This document shows positions 1-6,154 of a DNA stretch of 7,866 nt, piece after piece. Position 1 is the first letter of the stretch; each line of letters begins with the position of its first letter. Below the pieces are notes generated by a model. That model was not told the origin of the DNA. It did no database searches and saw only the letters and a program-made list of their open reading frames with translations. Both the position numbers and the translations under genes were made by a program. This stretch comes from DASUZD01 sp036377055 (GTDB lineage Bacteria > Actinomycetota > Thermoleophilia > Gaiellales > Gaiellaceae): positions 1 through 7,866 of the forward strand of contig DASUZD010000329.1 of the NCBI GenBank assembly GCA_036377055.1, written 5' to 3'.

Positions 1-128
1 TGATCCGCGGATTCGAGGGCTCGGGCCCCTAAAGCCGCCGGAGCGAGGTGTGCCTGTCGCGTGGATCGCGGCAGTCTTGTCCTTGTTACTCAAGATTGGC
101 CGGTGACAAGACGTGCGCTTGACCAGCC

Positions 129-145
129 GCTTTCGATCCGAAAGC
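129..145. promoter_or_regulatory. Palindrome upstream of the permease-amidase unit (possible operator)
   Basis: A perfect 7-base inverted repeat, GCTTTCG (129-135) and CGAAAGC (139-145), is separated by the three bases ATC. It lies 36 bases upstream of the permease ATG, just after a -35-like TTGACC at 119-124, so it would sit inside a core promoter if that hexamer is used. No convincing -10 hexamer is visible at 17-base spacing. The position suits a repressor operator or a short 5'-UTR hairpin, but this rests on position alone. The rest of 1-181 holds no supported gene. Confidence 0.3.
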
Positions 146-181
146 ATCGCGCCGGGGCGAACAGGCGACGGAGGAGGCGTG

Positions 182-1642
182 ATGGAAGCGGCATCGGTTT
201 CCGGCCGGACCTTCGACCGGCTGCGCTTGCACTCGATCGGACTCCCGCAGGTGCTGTTCCAGTCGATCACGCACATGGCGCCGGCCGCGGCGGTCGCGTA
301 CTCGATCTACATCTCCGTGCCGTTCTCGCGCCAGGCGCTCGCGCTCTCCGTGCTGCTCGCACTGGTCGCGTGCCTCTGCTCCGCCGTCGCGATCGGCCAG
401 CTCGCGAAGCTCGAACCGTCCGCCGGCGGCCTCTACACCTACGCCGCGCGTGCGCTCGGGCCGTGGGCGGGGTTCATCGTGGCCTGGCTCTTCATCCTCT
501 TCGAGCCCCTCGTCGCGCCGTTCCTCTACCTCGAGTTCGGCTGGGCCATGCGAGAGGTGTTCGGCAGCGAGGTCGGCTGGCACTACACCGGCCAGTGGTG
601 GATTTGGGCCACGCTGATGACCGTGATCGTGTTCCTGCTGACCTACCGCGACATCCGGTTCTCGACGACGGTCGGCGTCATCCTCGGCGCGTTCGAGATA
701 GCCGTCTTCGGCGCCCTCGCCGTCTGGATGCTGCTCTCGAACGCCGGCGACGTGACGCTCGGCCCGTTCAACCCCGACCACGCCGTCGGCCATTGGAACG
801 GTGTCTTCCGCGGGATGGTCTTCGCGATCCTCGCCTTCATCGGCTTCGAGGCCGCGGCGCCGCTCGGCGAGGAGGCGAAGAATCCGAGACGGACCGTGCC
901 GATCGCCGTCGTCGGCTCGGCGCTCCTGATCGGGCTCTTCTACGTTCTCTGCTCGTTCGCCTGGGTCTTCGGCGCCGGCTTCGACAACTTCGTGAACCAG
1001 GCGACGGGCGCAGACCCGTGGCGGAACCTGGGGAAGGTCTTCTGGTCGACCGGCTGGATCATCGTCTTCCTCGCCATCTGCAACTCGATCGCCGCGAACT
1101 CGAACGCGGCCGTCAACGCCGCCACCCGCGTCTTCTACGCGCTCGCCCGGAACCGGCTCGCGCCGAGCCCGCTCGGCCGGACGCATCCGAGGTTCAAGAC
1201 GCCGTACGTGGCGATCATCTGGATGAGCGTGTTCGCCCTCGTGCTCTCGTTCATCCTCGGCTGGAAATGGGGCCCGCTCGTGGGGTTCGCGCTGATCGCG
1301 ACGCTGGCAGTGATCGTGGTCGTCATCGTCTACATCCTGATCTGCCTCGGCTGCATCTGGCACTACTGGACGAAGCGGCGCGCCGAGTTCAACCCGCTCC
1401 TCCACTTCGTGCTGCCGCTCGCGGGGGCGGTGCTGTTCGTCTTCCCGCTCTACTACGAGTACGTGAAGTTCCCGCCCACGTACCCGATCAAGTACGCGAA
1501 CTGGGTCGGCCTCGGCTGGATCGTCGCCGGCCTCGTTCTGACGGTGTTCCTCTGGCTGCGCTCGCCCGACCGGCTGCGCGACATGGAGCGCGTCTACGTC
1601 GAGGACGAGACGGTCGCCCCGGCTGCCGCGCCCGCCTCCTGA
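182..1642 (+). CDS. APC-superfamily amino-acid/amine permease
   Basis: This 486-residue cytoplasmic-membrane transporter has the length and hydrophobicity of a ~12-helix amino acid-polyamine-organocation (APC) permease. Family signatures are visible: the Gly-rich PSAGGLYTYAARALGP stretch (about residues 79-94) after the second hydrophobic segment, FIGFEAAAPLGEEAKNP (about 219-235, the classic GFE...EE...P loop), and an AATRVFYALARNRLAP stretch (about 313-328) preceding a cytoplasmic loop. I chose ATG 182 because AGGAGG (172-177) precedes it by four bases; upstream in-frame starts would add an Arg-rich, non-hydrophobic extension. The gene overlaps the downstream amidase by one base, so the two are almost certainly co-transcribed and translationally coupled. 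Known APC members carry amino acids, polyamines or ethanolamine-like amines by proton symport or exchange. The amidase partner hints at an amide or a nitrogenous substrate, but specificity cannot be read from the sequence. Confidence 0.9.
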   Translation: MEAASVSGRTFDRLRLHSIGLPQVLFQSITHMAPAAAVAYSIYISVPFSRQALALSVLLALVACLCSAVAIGQLAKLEPSAGGLYTYAARALGPWAGFIVAWLFILFEPLVAPFLYLEFGWAMREVFGSEVGWHYTGQWWIWATLMTVIVFLLTYRDIRFSTTVGVILGAFEIAVFGALAVWMLLSNAGDVTLGPFNPDHAVGHWNGVFRGMVFAILAFIGFEAAAPLGEEAKNPRRTVPIAVVGSALLIGLFYVLCSFAWVFGAGFDNFVNQATGADPWRNLGKVFWSTGWIIVFLAICNSIAANSNAAVNAATRVFYALARNRLAPSPLGRTHPRFKTPYVAIIWMSVFALVLSFILGWKWGPLVGFALIATLAVIVVVIVYILICLGCIWHYWTKRRAEFNPLLHFVLPLAGAVLFVFPLYYEYVKFPPTYPIKYANWVGLGWIVAGLVLTVFLWLRSPDRLRDMERVYVEDETVAPAAAPAS

Positions 1643-2571
1643 TGGCCGTCGCGACCGAGCACCGGATCGGGCGCGACCACGTCATCTGGTCCTTCGGGCC
1701 GGACCTCGAGCCCGTGCTCGAGATCGAGCCGGGCGAGACGGTCGTCTTCGAGACGAACGACTGCTTCACCGGGCAGATCCGGAGCGAGGACGACCTCGTC
1801 ACGGAGATCGACCTGACGCGGATCAACAGCGCGACTGGCCCGATCTCGGTGCGCGGAGCCGAGCGGGGCGACTCGCTCGTCGCCGAGATCCTCGGCGTGC
1901 ATCCGATCGAGTGGGGCGTCGCGACGCTCATTCCCGGCTTCGGGCAGCTGATCGACAAGGTGCAGGCGCCGGTCACGCGCCTGTTCGAGGTGCGCGACGG
2001 CGAGATCCGCATGAACGACCGCGTGCGCTTCCCCGCCCGGCCGATGGTCGGCGTCGTCGGCGTCGCGACCGACGGAGACACGCTCTCGAATGGCTTCGCA
2101 GGGCGGCACGGCGGCAACCTCGACGACCACCTCCATGGCGCGGGCGCACGGATCTTCTTCCCGGTCCGGCAACCCGGCGGGATGTTCGCGGTCGGTGACA
2201 TGCACGCGGCGATGGGCGACGGCGAGATCTGCTTCACAGGCGTCGAGATCGCCGGCGAGGTGACGATCCGGTTCGACGTGCTGAAGGGAAAGCAGGCGAC
2301 CTGGCCGGTGACCGAGCTCGCCGACCGCTGGATCCCGCACGCGACGGCGGACGACTACGACGACGCGCTGAAGCTCGTCGCCGAGGAGGCGGCGAAGCTC
2401 CTCGTCGACGAGCACGAGTTCACGATCGAGGACGCCTTCATCTTCCTCTCGGTCGCGTGCGACGCGGGAGTCGCGCAGGCGTGCAAGCCGGCGCCGGGCG
2501 GGTTCGGCACGATCGCGCGCTTCTCGATCCCGAAGCTCGACGCGACGCCCGCGCCGTTCCGGGCTACATAG
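1642..2571 (+). CDS. Acetamidase/formamidase family amidohydrolase
   Basis: The 309-residue product matches the FmdA/AmdA family, cytosolic enzymes that hydrolyse short aliphatic amides such as formamide or acetamide to the acid and ammonia. Supporting motifs are NSATGPISVRGAERGDSL (residues 62-79, the family's N-P-x-TGPI-x-V-x-GA-x-x-GD block, with Ser in place of the usual Pro), GRHGGNLDDH (154-163, the HGGN-D block) and VGDMHAAMGDGE (184-195, the GD-x-HA-x-x-GDGE block). Length fits the shorter ~300-residue members rather than the ~400-residue methylotroph formamidases. The ATG at 1642 shares its A with the TGA of the permease (TGATG), which indicates translational coupling; no separate Shine-Dalgarno is needed. 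It converges with the next gene and overlaps it by 8 bases. The family assignment is secure; whether the substrate is formamide, acetamide or a larger amide is unknown. The permease neighbour suggests catabolism of an imported nitrogen source. Confidence 0.92.
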   Translation: MAVATEHRIGRDHVIWSFGPDLEPVLEIEPGETVVFETNDCFTGQIRSEDDLVTEIDLTRINSATGPISVRGAERGDSLVAEILGVHPIEWGVATLIPGFGQLIDKVQAPVTRLFEVRDGEIRMNDRVRFPARPMVGVVGVATDGDTLSNGFAGRHGGNLDDHLHGAGARIFFPVRQPGGMFAVGDMHAAMGDGEICFTGVEIAGEVTIRFDVLKGKQATWPVTELADRWIPHATADDYDDALKLVAEEAAKLLVDEHEFTIEDAFIFLSVACDAGVAQACKPAPGGFGTIARFSIPKLDATPAPFRAT

Positions 2572-3052
2572 ACCAGACGGCGATCGTGTTGCGGCGCGTG
2601 GTGCAAATCGCCGCGCCCTTGCCTTGCAGCGTGAGCGGCCTGCGCGCGTCGTCGGCCGTCCGGACGAGCGTGAACGCGAAGTCCGCGTACGCGTCGGTGT
2701 TCTCGCCGCGGCCCTGCGACACGAGCACCCGCAGCCGCTCGTGCTTCGCGTGCCGCCGCCGGAAGTACGGGATCAGGGTGGCGCGATTTTCTGCGGCCTC
2801 GCCGATCCGCTCGCCGGGCTTCCCCGTCGAGTACCACTGAAAGCTCGGCGTCAGCACGTCTCCGTCGCCGTCGTCGCGCGCGAAGAGCGCGTCGAGGCGC
2901 GCGCTGCGGCCGGCGTTGAACGCGCCGACGAAGCCGACGATGAGGTCACCGAGCTCGTCGTGCGAGCACGGCCTGATCCGGTCGGCGCCCGCCGTCGAGC
3001 CGCCCGCCGCGGCGAGCGCGACCAAACCGACGACGAGGCTCCGCGCCAGCAT
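2564..3052 (-). CDS. Small probably exported protein, NTF2/SnoaL-like (tentative)
   Basis: The 162-residue product begins MLARSLVVGLVALAAAGG, a short Arg followed by a hydrophobic Ala/Val/Leu core, ending near an AGA|D site (about residue 23): a plausible Sec signal peptide. The mature part has an early LIVGFVGAFNAGRSARLDALFA segment (split here as LIVGFVGAFN, 38-47, and AGRSARLDALFA, 47-58) that resembles the helix-rich start of SnoaL/NTF2-like domains. It is followed by FQWYS (71-75) and strand-like stretches (YADFAFTLV, 122-130). Two cysteines remain after cleavage (29 and 150), which could pair outside the cell. No catalytic motif is recognised and I do not assign a function. The frame uses the ATG at 3052; no good Shine-Dalgarno precedes it, but a TACGGT -10-like hexamer at 3065-3070 would give a very short leader. 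It is divergent from the HxlR gene, whose product could regulate it. Confidence 0.72.
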   Translation of the reverse strand: MLARSLVVGLVALAAAGGSTAGADRIRPCSHDELGDLIVGFVGAFNAGRSARLDALFARDDGDGDVLTPSFQWYSTGKPGERIGEAAENRATLIPYFRRRHAKHERLRVLVSQGRGENTDAYADFAFTLVRTADDARRPLTLQGKGAAICTTRRNTIAVWSM

Positions 3053-3064
3053 CCGTGTCAGTGC

Positions 3065-3086
3065 ACCGTAGCGCGGGGCGTAGAAT
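3065..3086. promoter_or_regulatory. Divergent promoter region between exported-protein gene and HxlR gene
   Basis: Only 41 bases separate the two divergent starts (3052 on the minus strand, 3094 on the plus strand). On the plus strand TAGAAT (3081-3086) is a good -10 hexamer with 7 bases to ATG 3094, which predicts a leaderless HxlR transcript. On the minus strand TACGGT (3070 to 3065) is a weaker TAnnnT hexamer 12 bases before ATG 3052. Neither has a clear -35. HxlR regulators often bind the intergenic space next to their own gene, so shared control is plausible, but no operator palindrome is obvious here. Confidence 0.4.
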
Positions 3087-3093
3087 GCGTCAC

Positions 3094-3450
3094 ATGCGGA
3101 CGATGAACCCTGTGCACGACTCGCAGTGCTGCTCCGTCGCCGCGTGCGCCGAGATCGTAGGCGCGAAGTGGACGGCGCTCCTCGTGCACGATCTCTCCGA
3201 GGGGCCGCGGCGGTTCTCGCAGCTCGAGTTCTCCTGCTCCGGGATCAGCCCGCGGACGCTCTCCGAGCGGCTCCGCGCGCTCGAACAGGAGGGAATCGTC
3301 TTGCGGCGCAGCTATCCGGAGTCGCCGCCGCGCGTCGAGTACGAGCTGACCGAGAAGGGCCAGGCGCTCCTCCCGATCATCGACGCAATGCGCGACTTCG
3401 GGCATGCGTGGCTAGGCGAGCCCGAATTCGCTACAGCGACGCGAAGCTGA
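3094..3450 (+). CDS. HxlR-family winged-helix transcriptional regulator
   Basis: The 118-residue product is a small HxlR/MarR-like winged-helix DNA-binding protein, normally a dimer. Diagnostic elements are GAKWTALLVHDL (23-34, the HxlR 'G-x-KW-x-x-x-I/L-x-x-L' helix), GPRRFSQLE (37-45), the recognition-helix region GISPRTLSERLRALEQEG (50-67), and the wing VEYELTEKGQALLPII (81-96, the Y-x-LT-x-x-G signature). The N-terminus has three cysteines (12, 13 and 18). A conserved N-terminal cysteine in some HxlR proteins (e.g. YodB, HypR) senses electrophiles or oxidants, so redox sensing is possible. Start choice is uncertain: GTG 3055, ATG 3085, 3094 and 3103 are in frame. I prefer 3094 because TAGAAT at 3081-3086 fits a leaderless start there and would fall within or immediately beside the coding part for earlier starts. 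Its end overlaps the convergent peptidase gene by 20 bases. Confidence 0.9.
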   Translation: MRTMNPVHDSQCCSVAACAEIVGAKWTALLVHDLSEGPRRFSQLEFSCSGISPRTLSERLRALEQEGIVLRRSYPESPPRVEYELTEKGQALLPIIDAMRDFGHAWLGEPEFATATRS

Positions 3451-4759
3451 GGTAGAGCTCCGTCGCGGCGCGCGCCGCAAGCGGCAGGTAGTCGACGAGC
3501 AGCCGCTCGTTCGGCGAGTGGATGTTCGAGTCCGGCACGGAGAAGCCGGTCACGATCGTCGGGATGCCCTTGCCCGCGAGCGCCGGCACGATCGGAAGGG
3601 TCCCGCCGCTTCGGATCAGGAGCGGCCGCGTCCCGACGGCGCGCTCGAAGGCCTCGAGACCGAGCCGCACCGCCTTGGTCTCGGGCGACACGAGGCCAGG
3701 CCGCGAGGACGACCACCGCTCGACCTCGAGCTTGGCTCCCGCCGGCGCAGCTTCGTTCAGCAGCCGCTCGAACTCGGGCTCGATCGCGTCCGGATCCTGC
3801 CCGGGCGCGAGCCGGATCGAGACGTTCGCCGTCGCGACCACCGGCAGCACGGTCTTCTGGAGGTTCGGCGAGCCCGATTCGATCCCGTTCACGTCGAGCG
3901 CCGGCTCCGCGAAGGTGCGGAGGTAGAGCTCGTCCGCGGCGGCCGGATCGGCGGGGGTCGCGCCCTGATCGGCCAGCTCCTCCGCCCCGGGCGGGAGCTC
4001 GCGCCAGCCCCGGAGCTCCTCGTCGGTCGGCGGAACGACGCCCTTCCGGAGCGGCTCGGCGAGACGGCCGTTGCGCGGGAGCACCGCCGCCACCGTCTGG
4101 GCGAGCGCATTCGCCGCGTTCATCGCGGCACCGCCGTAGAGACCGGAGTGGAGGTCTCGCGTGCCCGTCCGGAGGACGACGTGGAAGTAAACGAGCCCGC
4201 GCGTCGCGAGGCTGAACGCCGGGACGCCGCGCCGGATCATTCCGGAGTCGAAGATCACGCAGGCGTCGGCGCCGCGCTCGTCGCGCTCGAGGTAGTCGAC
4301 GACGGAGTGGCCGCCGACCTCCTCCTCCCCGTCGCAGGCGATCCGCAGGTTGACGGGCAGCCGCCCCTCCTGCGCGAGCCCCTGGGCTGCCTTGAGCAGT
4401 GTGTAGAGCTGGCCCTTGTCGTCGGCGATCCCGCGCGCGTAGGCCCATTCGCCGCGGACGGTCAGCTCGAACGGGTCGCTCTCCCACAGCTCGAGCGGCG
4501 TGGGCGGCTGGACGTCGAAGTGGCCGTAGAGGAGGACCGTCGGCGCGTCGCGGTTTCCGTTCGACGCCTCGATCTCTCCGAGGACGAGGGGACGGCCTCC
4601 CTCCCCCGAGGGGACGAGCTCGGCGCTTCCCCCCGCCCCGCGGACGAACGCCGCCACCCACTCGGCTGCCGCGACGACGTCGGCCGCGTGCGCCGAGTCG
4701 GCGCTGACGCTCGGAATGCGCAGGAACTCGGCTAGCTCTTCCTGCCAGGCTGGGTCCAC
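3431..4759 (-). CDS. M20-family zinc dipeptidase (CNDP/PepV-like)
   Basis: The 442-residue product is an M20 metallopeptidase of the dipeptidase type, cytosolic with no signal peptide. It hydrolyses dipeptides or related N-acyl amino acids with two metal ions. The expected active site is intact: YGHFDVQP gives H80 and D82; GIADDKG gives the bridging Asp (D113); CDGEEEVGG supplies the catalytic and metal Glu pair (E146/E147); IFDSGM gives D171; and SNIHSPNE gives H414. DLHSG (202-206) supplies H204, the residue that reaches across the dimer in carnosinase-like enzymes. Residues about 188-300 form the inserted lid/dimerisation domain. Length is typical for the subfamily. The start is GTG 4759; TAGACT lies 9 bases upstream, consistent with a very short leader. 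It is in the same orientation as the sigma factor, but a 282-base hairpin-rich gap argues for separate transcription. Exact substrate is unknown; succinyl-diaminopimelate desuccinylase is less likely given the DVQPP and DLHSG motifs. Confidence 0.92.
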   Translation of the reverse strand: MDPAWQEELAEFLRIPSVSADSAHAADVVAAAEWVAAFVRGAGGSAELVPSGEGGRPLVLGEIEASNGNRDAPTVLLYGHFDVQPPTPLELWESDPFELTVRGEWAYARGIADDKGQLYTLLKAAQGLAQEGRLPVNLRIACDGEEEVGGHSVVDYLERDERGADACVIFDSGMIRRGVPAFSLATRGLVYFHVVLRTGTRDLHSGLYGGAAMNAANALAQTVAAVLPRNGRLAEPLRKGVVPPTDEELRGWRELPPGAEELADQGATPADPAAADELYLRTFAEPALDVNGIESGSPNLQKTVLPVVATANVSIRLAPGQDPDAIEPEFERLLNEAAPAGAKLEVERWSSSRPGLVSPETKAVRLGLEAFERAVGTRPLLIRSGGTLPIVPALAGKGIPTIVTGFSVPDSNIHSPNERLLVDYLPLAARAATELYLSFASL

Positions 4760-4768
4760 GGCGTCGGG

Positions 4769-4774
4769 AGTCTA
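4769..4774 (-). promoter_or_regulatory. -10 hexamer for the M20 peptidase gene
   Basis: TAGACT on the minus strand (4774 down to 4769) lies 9 bases before GTG 4759, and no Shine-Dalgarno is visible between them. This matches the spacing of a leaderless or nearly leaderless transcript. No strong -35 hexamer is seen. Confidence 0.4.
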
Positions 4775-4822
4775 CGGTGCGTGAGGCCAACGCCCCGCCA
4801 CATGACCCTTCAAGCGGGATTC

Positions 4823-4926
4823 TTCGGACAGTCTGCGCGGGGCAGGTGCGGGGTCTGACCCCGCCATTCGGACACACGCAGCTCGGACCAGTCAGCGCAA
4901 GCCACGTCCGGGGCCAGACCCCGGAC
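4823..4926. repeat. Two diverged ~45-base repeat units with GGGGTC/GACCCC palindromes (REP-like)
   Basis: Unit A (4823-4865) and unit B (4882-4926) align with a ~60-base offset. Each begins TCGGAC followed by AGTCTGCGC or AGTCAGCGC, then after about nine bases carries a GC-rich palindrome. In A this is GCGGGGTC-T-GACCCCGC (4848-4864, perfect). In B it is GTCCGGGG (4906-4913) and CCCCGGAC (4919-4926) around CCAGA. A third partial copy of the head, TTCGGACACACGC, lies at 4867-4879. Head plus palindrome in repeated intergenic copies is the build of REP elements mobilised by RAYT transposases. From memory GGGGTCTGACCCC-type palindromes recur in many high-GC genomes, but no transposase is present here. 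Alternatively they are transcription terminators or RNA-processing hairpins. Confidence 0.6.
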
Positions 4927-4957
4927 ACGGCCCGGCAGGACGGCGGGTCGGCGACGC

Positions 4958-4980
4958 GCGGCCGGATTCACTCCGGCCGC
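4958..4980. repeat. 9-base-pair inverted repeat (hairpin)
   Basis: GCGGCCGGA (4958-4966) and TCCGGCCGC (4972-4980) form a perfect 9-base stem around the loop TTCAC. It lies about 60 bases past the sigma-factor stop on the minus strand and may act as a transcription terminator or an RNA 3'-end stabiliser. No T-rich tract follows on either strand, so a canonical intrinsic terminator is not supported. It does not share the head sequence of the neighbouring repeat units. Confidence 0.5.
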
Positions 4981-4999
4981 GCAAACTGCGGCTCTCGGC

Positions 5000-5018
5000 G
5001 ACCCCCGAAGGAGGGGTC
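5000..5018 (-). terminator. Hairpin downstream of the sigma-factor gene (possible terminator)
   Basis: GACCCC (5000-5005) and GGGGTC (5013-5018) form a 6-base stem with a 7-base loop, beginning 24 bases after the sigma-factor stop codon in its direction of transcription. The stem sequence is the same GGGGTC/GACCCC pair that forms the core of the repeat unit at 4848-4864. There is no U tract, so the terminator role is an inference from position. Confidence 0.35.
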
Positions 5019-5020
5019 CC

Positions 5021-5045
5021 GTAGGGGAACCATGGGTTCCCCTAC
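5021..5045 (-). terminator. Perfect 11-base inverted repeat overlapping the sigma-factor stop codon
   Basis: GTAGGGGAACC (5021-5031) and GGTTCCCCTAC (5035-5045) are perfect reverse complements around a 3-base centre (ATG). On the minus strand the upstream arm includes the sigma-factor TAG stop (5044-5042), so the hairpin forms exactly at the end of the coding sequence. It probably defines or protects the mRNA 3' end, alone or with the hairpin at 5000-5018. It lacks the T-run of a canonical intrinsic terminator, which is common in high-GC actinobacteria. Confidence 0.5.
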
Positions 5046-6124
5046 GCTACTTCTCGCAGCTTCTGGGCGTCCGCGAGCGCGCGCAGCTTCTTCAGGCTCT
5101 GGTTCTCGATCTGGCGGATCCGCTCGCGCGTCACGTTGAAGGTGCGGCCGACCTCGTCGAGCGTCCGCGGGTGCTGGCCGTCGAGCCCATAGCGGAGCTC
5201 GAGGACGCGGCGCTCGCGCGGCGCGAGCGACCCGAGGATCTTGCGCAGCGTCTCCTTGCGAAGCGTCACCTCGGCGGCGTCCTCGGGGAGCGGCAGCGAC
5301 TCGTCGGTGAGGAAGTGGCCGAACTCCGACTCCTCCTCGTCGCCGACCGGCTTCTCGAGCGACACCGGCGTTTGCGCGCTCCGGCGGATCTGCTCCACCT
5401 CGTCGACCGAGAGCTCGAGCTCGCGGCCGATCTCGGCGGCGGAAGGCTCTCGGCCTCGCTCGGCGCGCAGCTTCCGCTCCGTCCGCACGATCTTGTTCAG
5501 CTTCTCGACGACGTGGACGGGCATGCGGATCGTCCGCGCCTTGTCGGCGAGCGCGCGCGCGACGGCCTGCCTGATCCACCACGTCGCGTACGTCGAGAAC
5601 TTGAAGCCCTTGCGGTAGTCGAACTTCTCCGCAGCGCGAACCAACCCGATCGTGCCCTCCTGGATCAGGTCGAGGAAGGGCAGCCCCTGGTTGCGGTACT
5701 TCTTCGCGATCGAGACGACGAGGCGCAGGTTCGCCTCCACCATCTGCTGCTTCGCGCGATGGTCGCCGCGCTCGATCCGCTTCGCGAGCTCGACCTCCTG
5801 AGCGGCGGTGAGCAGCTCGACGCGGCCGATGTCCTTCAGGAATAGCTGGAGCGAGTCGGTCGAGACCTCGCGCGTGTCGTCGTCGAGCGAGGGCTCGTCG
5901 TCGTCGACGCTTCCCTCGATGCCGAGGATCTCGACCTGAAGCTCGTCGAGGGCGTGATAGACGTCGTCGATCTGGCCGGCGTCGAGGTCGAGCTCGTCCA
6001 GTGCAAGCGCGATCTCGTCGGTGCTGACCGACCCTGTCTCGCGGGCCGCCTCGAGCAGGTTGCGCGCCTCCTCCGTGTCGAGCACGTCCCCAACAGCTCG
6101 CGGACCCACTTCGACTGCGCTCAC
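5042..6124 (-). CDS. rpoD: Primary RNA polymerase sigma factor (RpoD/SigA type)
   Basis: This 360-residue sigma-70 protein directs RNA polymerase to housekeeping promoters. Domains in order: a short region 1.1-like acidic helical domain (about 12-68), an acidic linker (73-85), region 1.2 (90-121, DSLQLFLKDIGRVELLTAAQE), region 2 (131-205) with DLIQEGTIGLVRAAEKFDY for core binding and KFSTYATWWIRQAVARAL for -10 recognition and melting, region 3 (about 206-275, with the 3.2 finger around VGDEEESEFGHFLTDE), and region 4 (298-352) whose helix-turn-helix TLDEVGRTFNVTRERIRQIE (321-340) reads the -35. Presence of 1.1 and the 3.2 finger points to a primary factor (group 1) rather than ECF or sporulation types; a group 2 paralogue such as HrdB/SigB-like cannot be excluded. 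It is short for the group, lacking the long N-terminal extension of many actinobacterial SigA proteins. GTG 6124 follows a strong purine-rich Shine-Dalgarno and a good promoter. A perfect hairpin overlaps its stop. Confidence 0.95.
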   Translation of the reverse strand: MSAVEVGPRAVGDVLDTEEARNLLEAARETGSVSTDEIALALDELDLDAGQIDDVYHALDELQVEILGIEGSVDDDEPSLDDDTREVSTDSLQLFLKDIGRVELLTAAQEVELAKRIERGDHRAKQQMVEANLRLVVSIAKKYRNQGLPFLDLIQEGTIGLVRAAEKFDYRKGFKFSTYATWWIRQAVARALADKARTIRMPVHVVEKLNKIVRTERKLRAERGREPSAAEIGRELELSVDEVEQIRRSAQTPVSLEKPVGDEEESEFGHFLTDESLPLPEDAAEVTLRKETLRKILGSLAPRERRVLELRYGLDGQHPRTLDEVGRTFNVTRERIRQIENQSLKKLRALADAQKLREVA

Positions 6125-6130
6125 GCTTTA

Positions 6131-6141
6131 CCCCCTCCCCC
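6131..6141 (-). promoter_or_regulatory. Shine-Dalgarno of the sigma-factor gene
   Basis: On the minus strand GGGGGAGGGGG (6141 to 6131) lies 6 bases before GTG 6124. It fixes this GTG as the start. It is the only strong Shine-Dalgarno among the minus-strand genes in the window, in contrast to the short-leader starts of the neighbours. Confidence 0.7.
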
Positions 6142-6154
6142 GCTCCCCCGTCTC

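Noticed and set aside
86..1405. Long minus-strand open frame opposite the permease
   Set aside because: The Asp/Glu/Arg-rich composition is typical of the antisense of a GC-rich gene, and the permease on the other strand has clear family motifs.
61..1641. Long open frame running into the amidase from upstream, which would give an 836-residue fusion
   Set aside because: Its first ~527 codons lie out of frame across the permease gene and translate to Arg/Ala/Pro-rich sequence with no fold signature. The amidase begins at its own coupled ATG at 1642.
3518..4735. Long plus-strand frame opposite the M20 peptidase
   Set aside because: It is a low-complexity Arg/Glu/Leu shadow. The minus strand carries the complete M20 active site.
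4823..4926. CRISPR array
   Set aside because: There are only two diverged units, with internal palindromes and no uniform repeat-spacer pattern, and no cas genes.
3312..4928. Minus-strand frame of 538 codons overlapping the peptidase
   Set aside because: It is an Arg/Ala/Gly-rich out-of-frame translation of the peptidase gene and runs through the hairpin region.
5171..5845. Plus-strand frame opposite the sigma-factor gene
   Set aside because: It is an antisense shadow with Leu/Arg/Glu bias; the minus strand is an unambiguous sigma factor.
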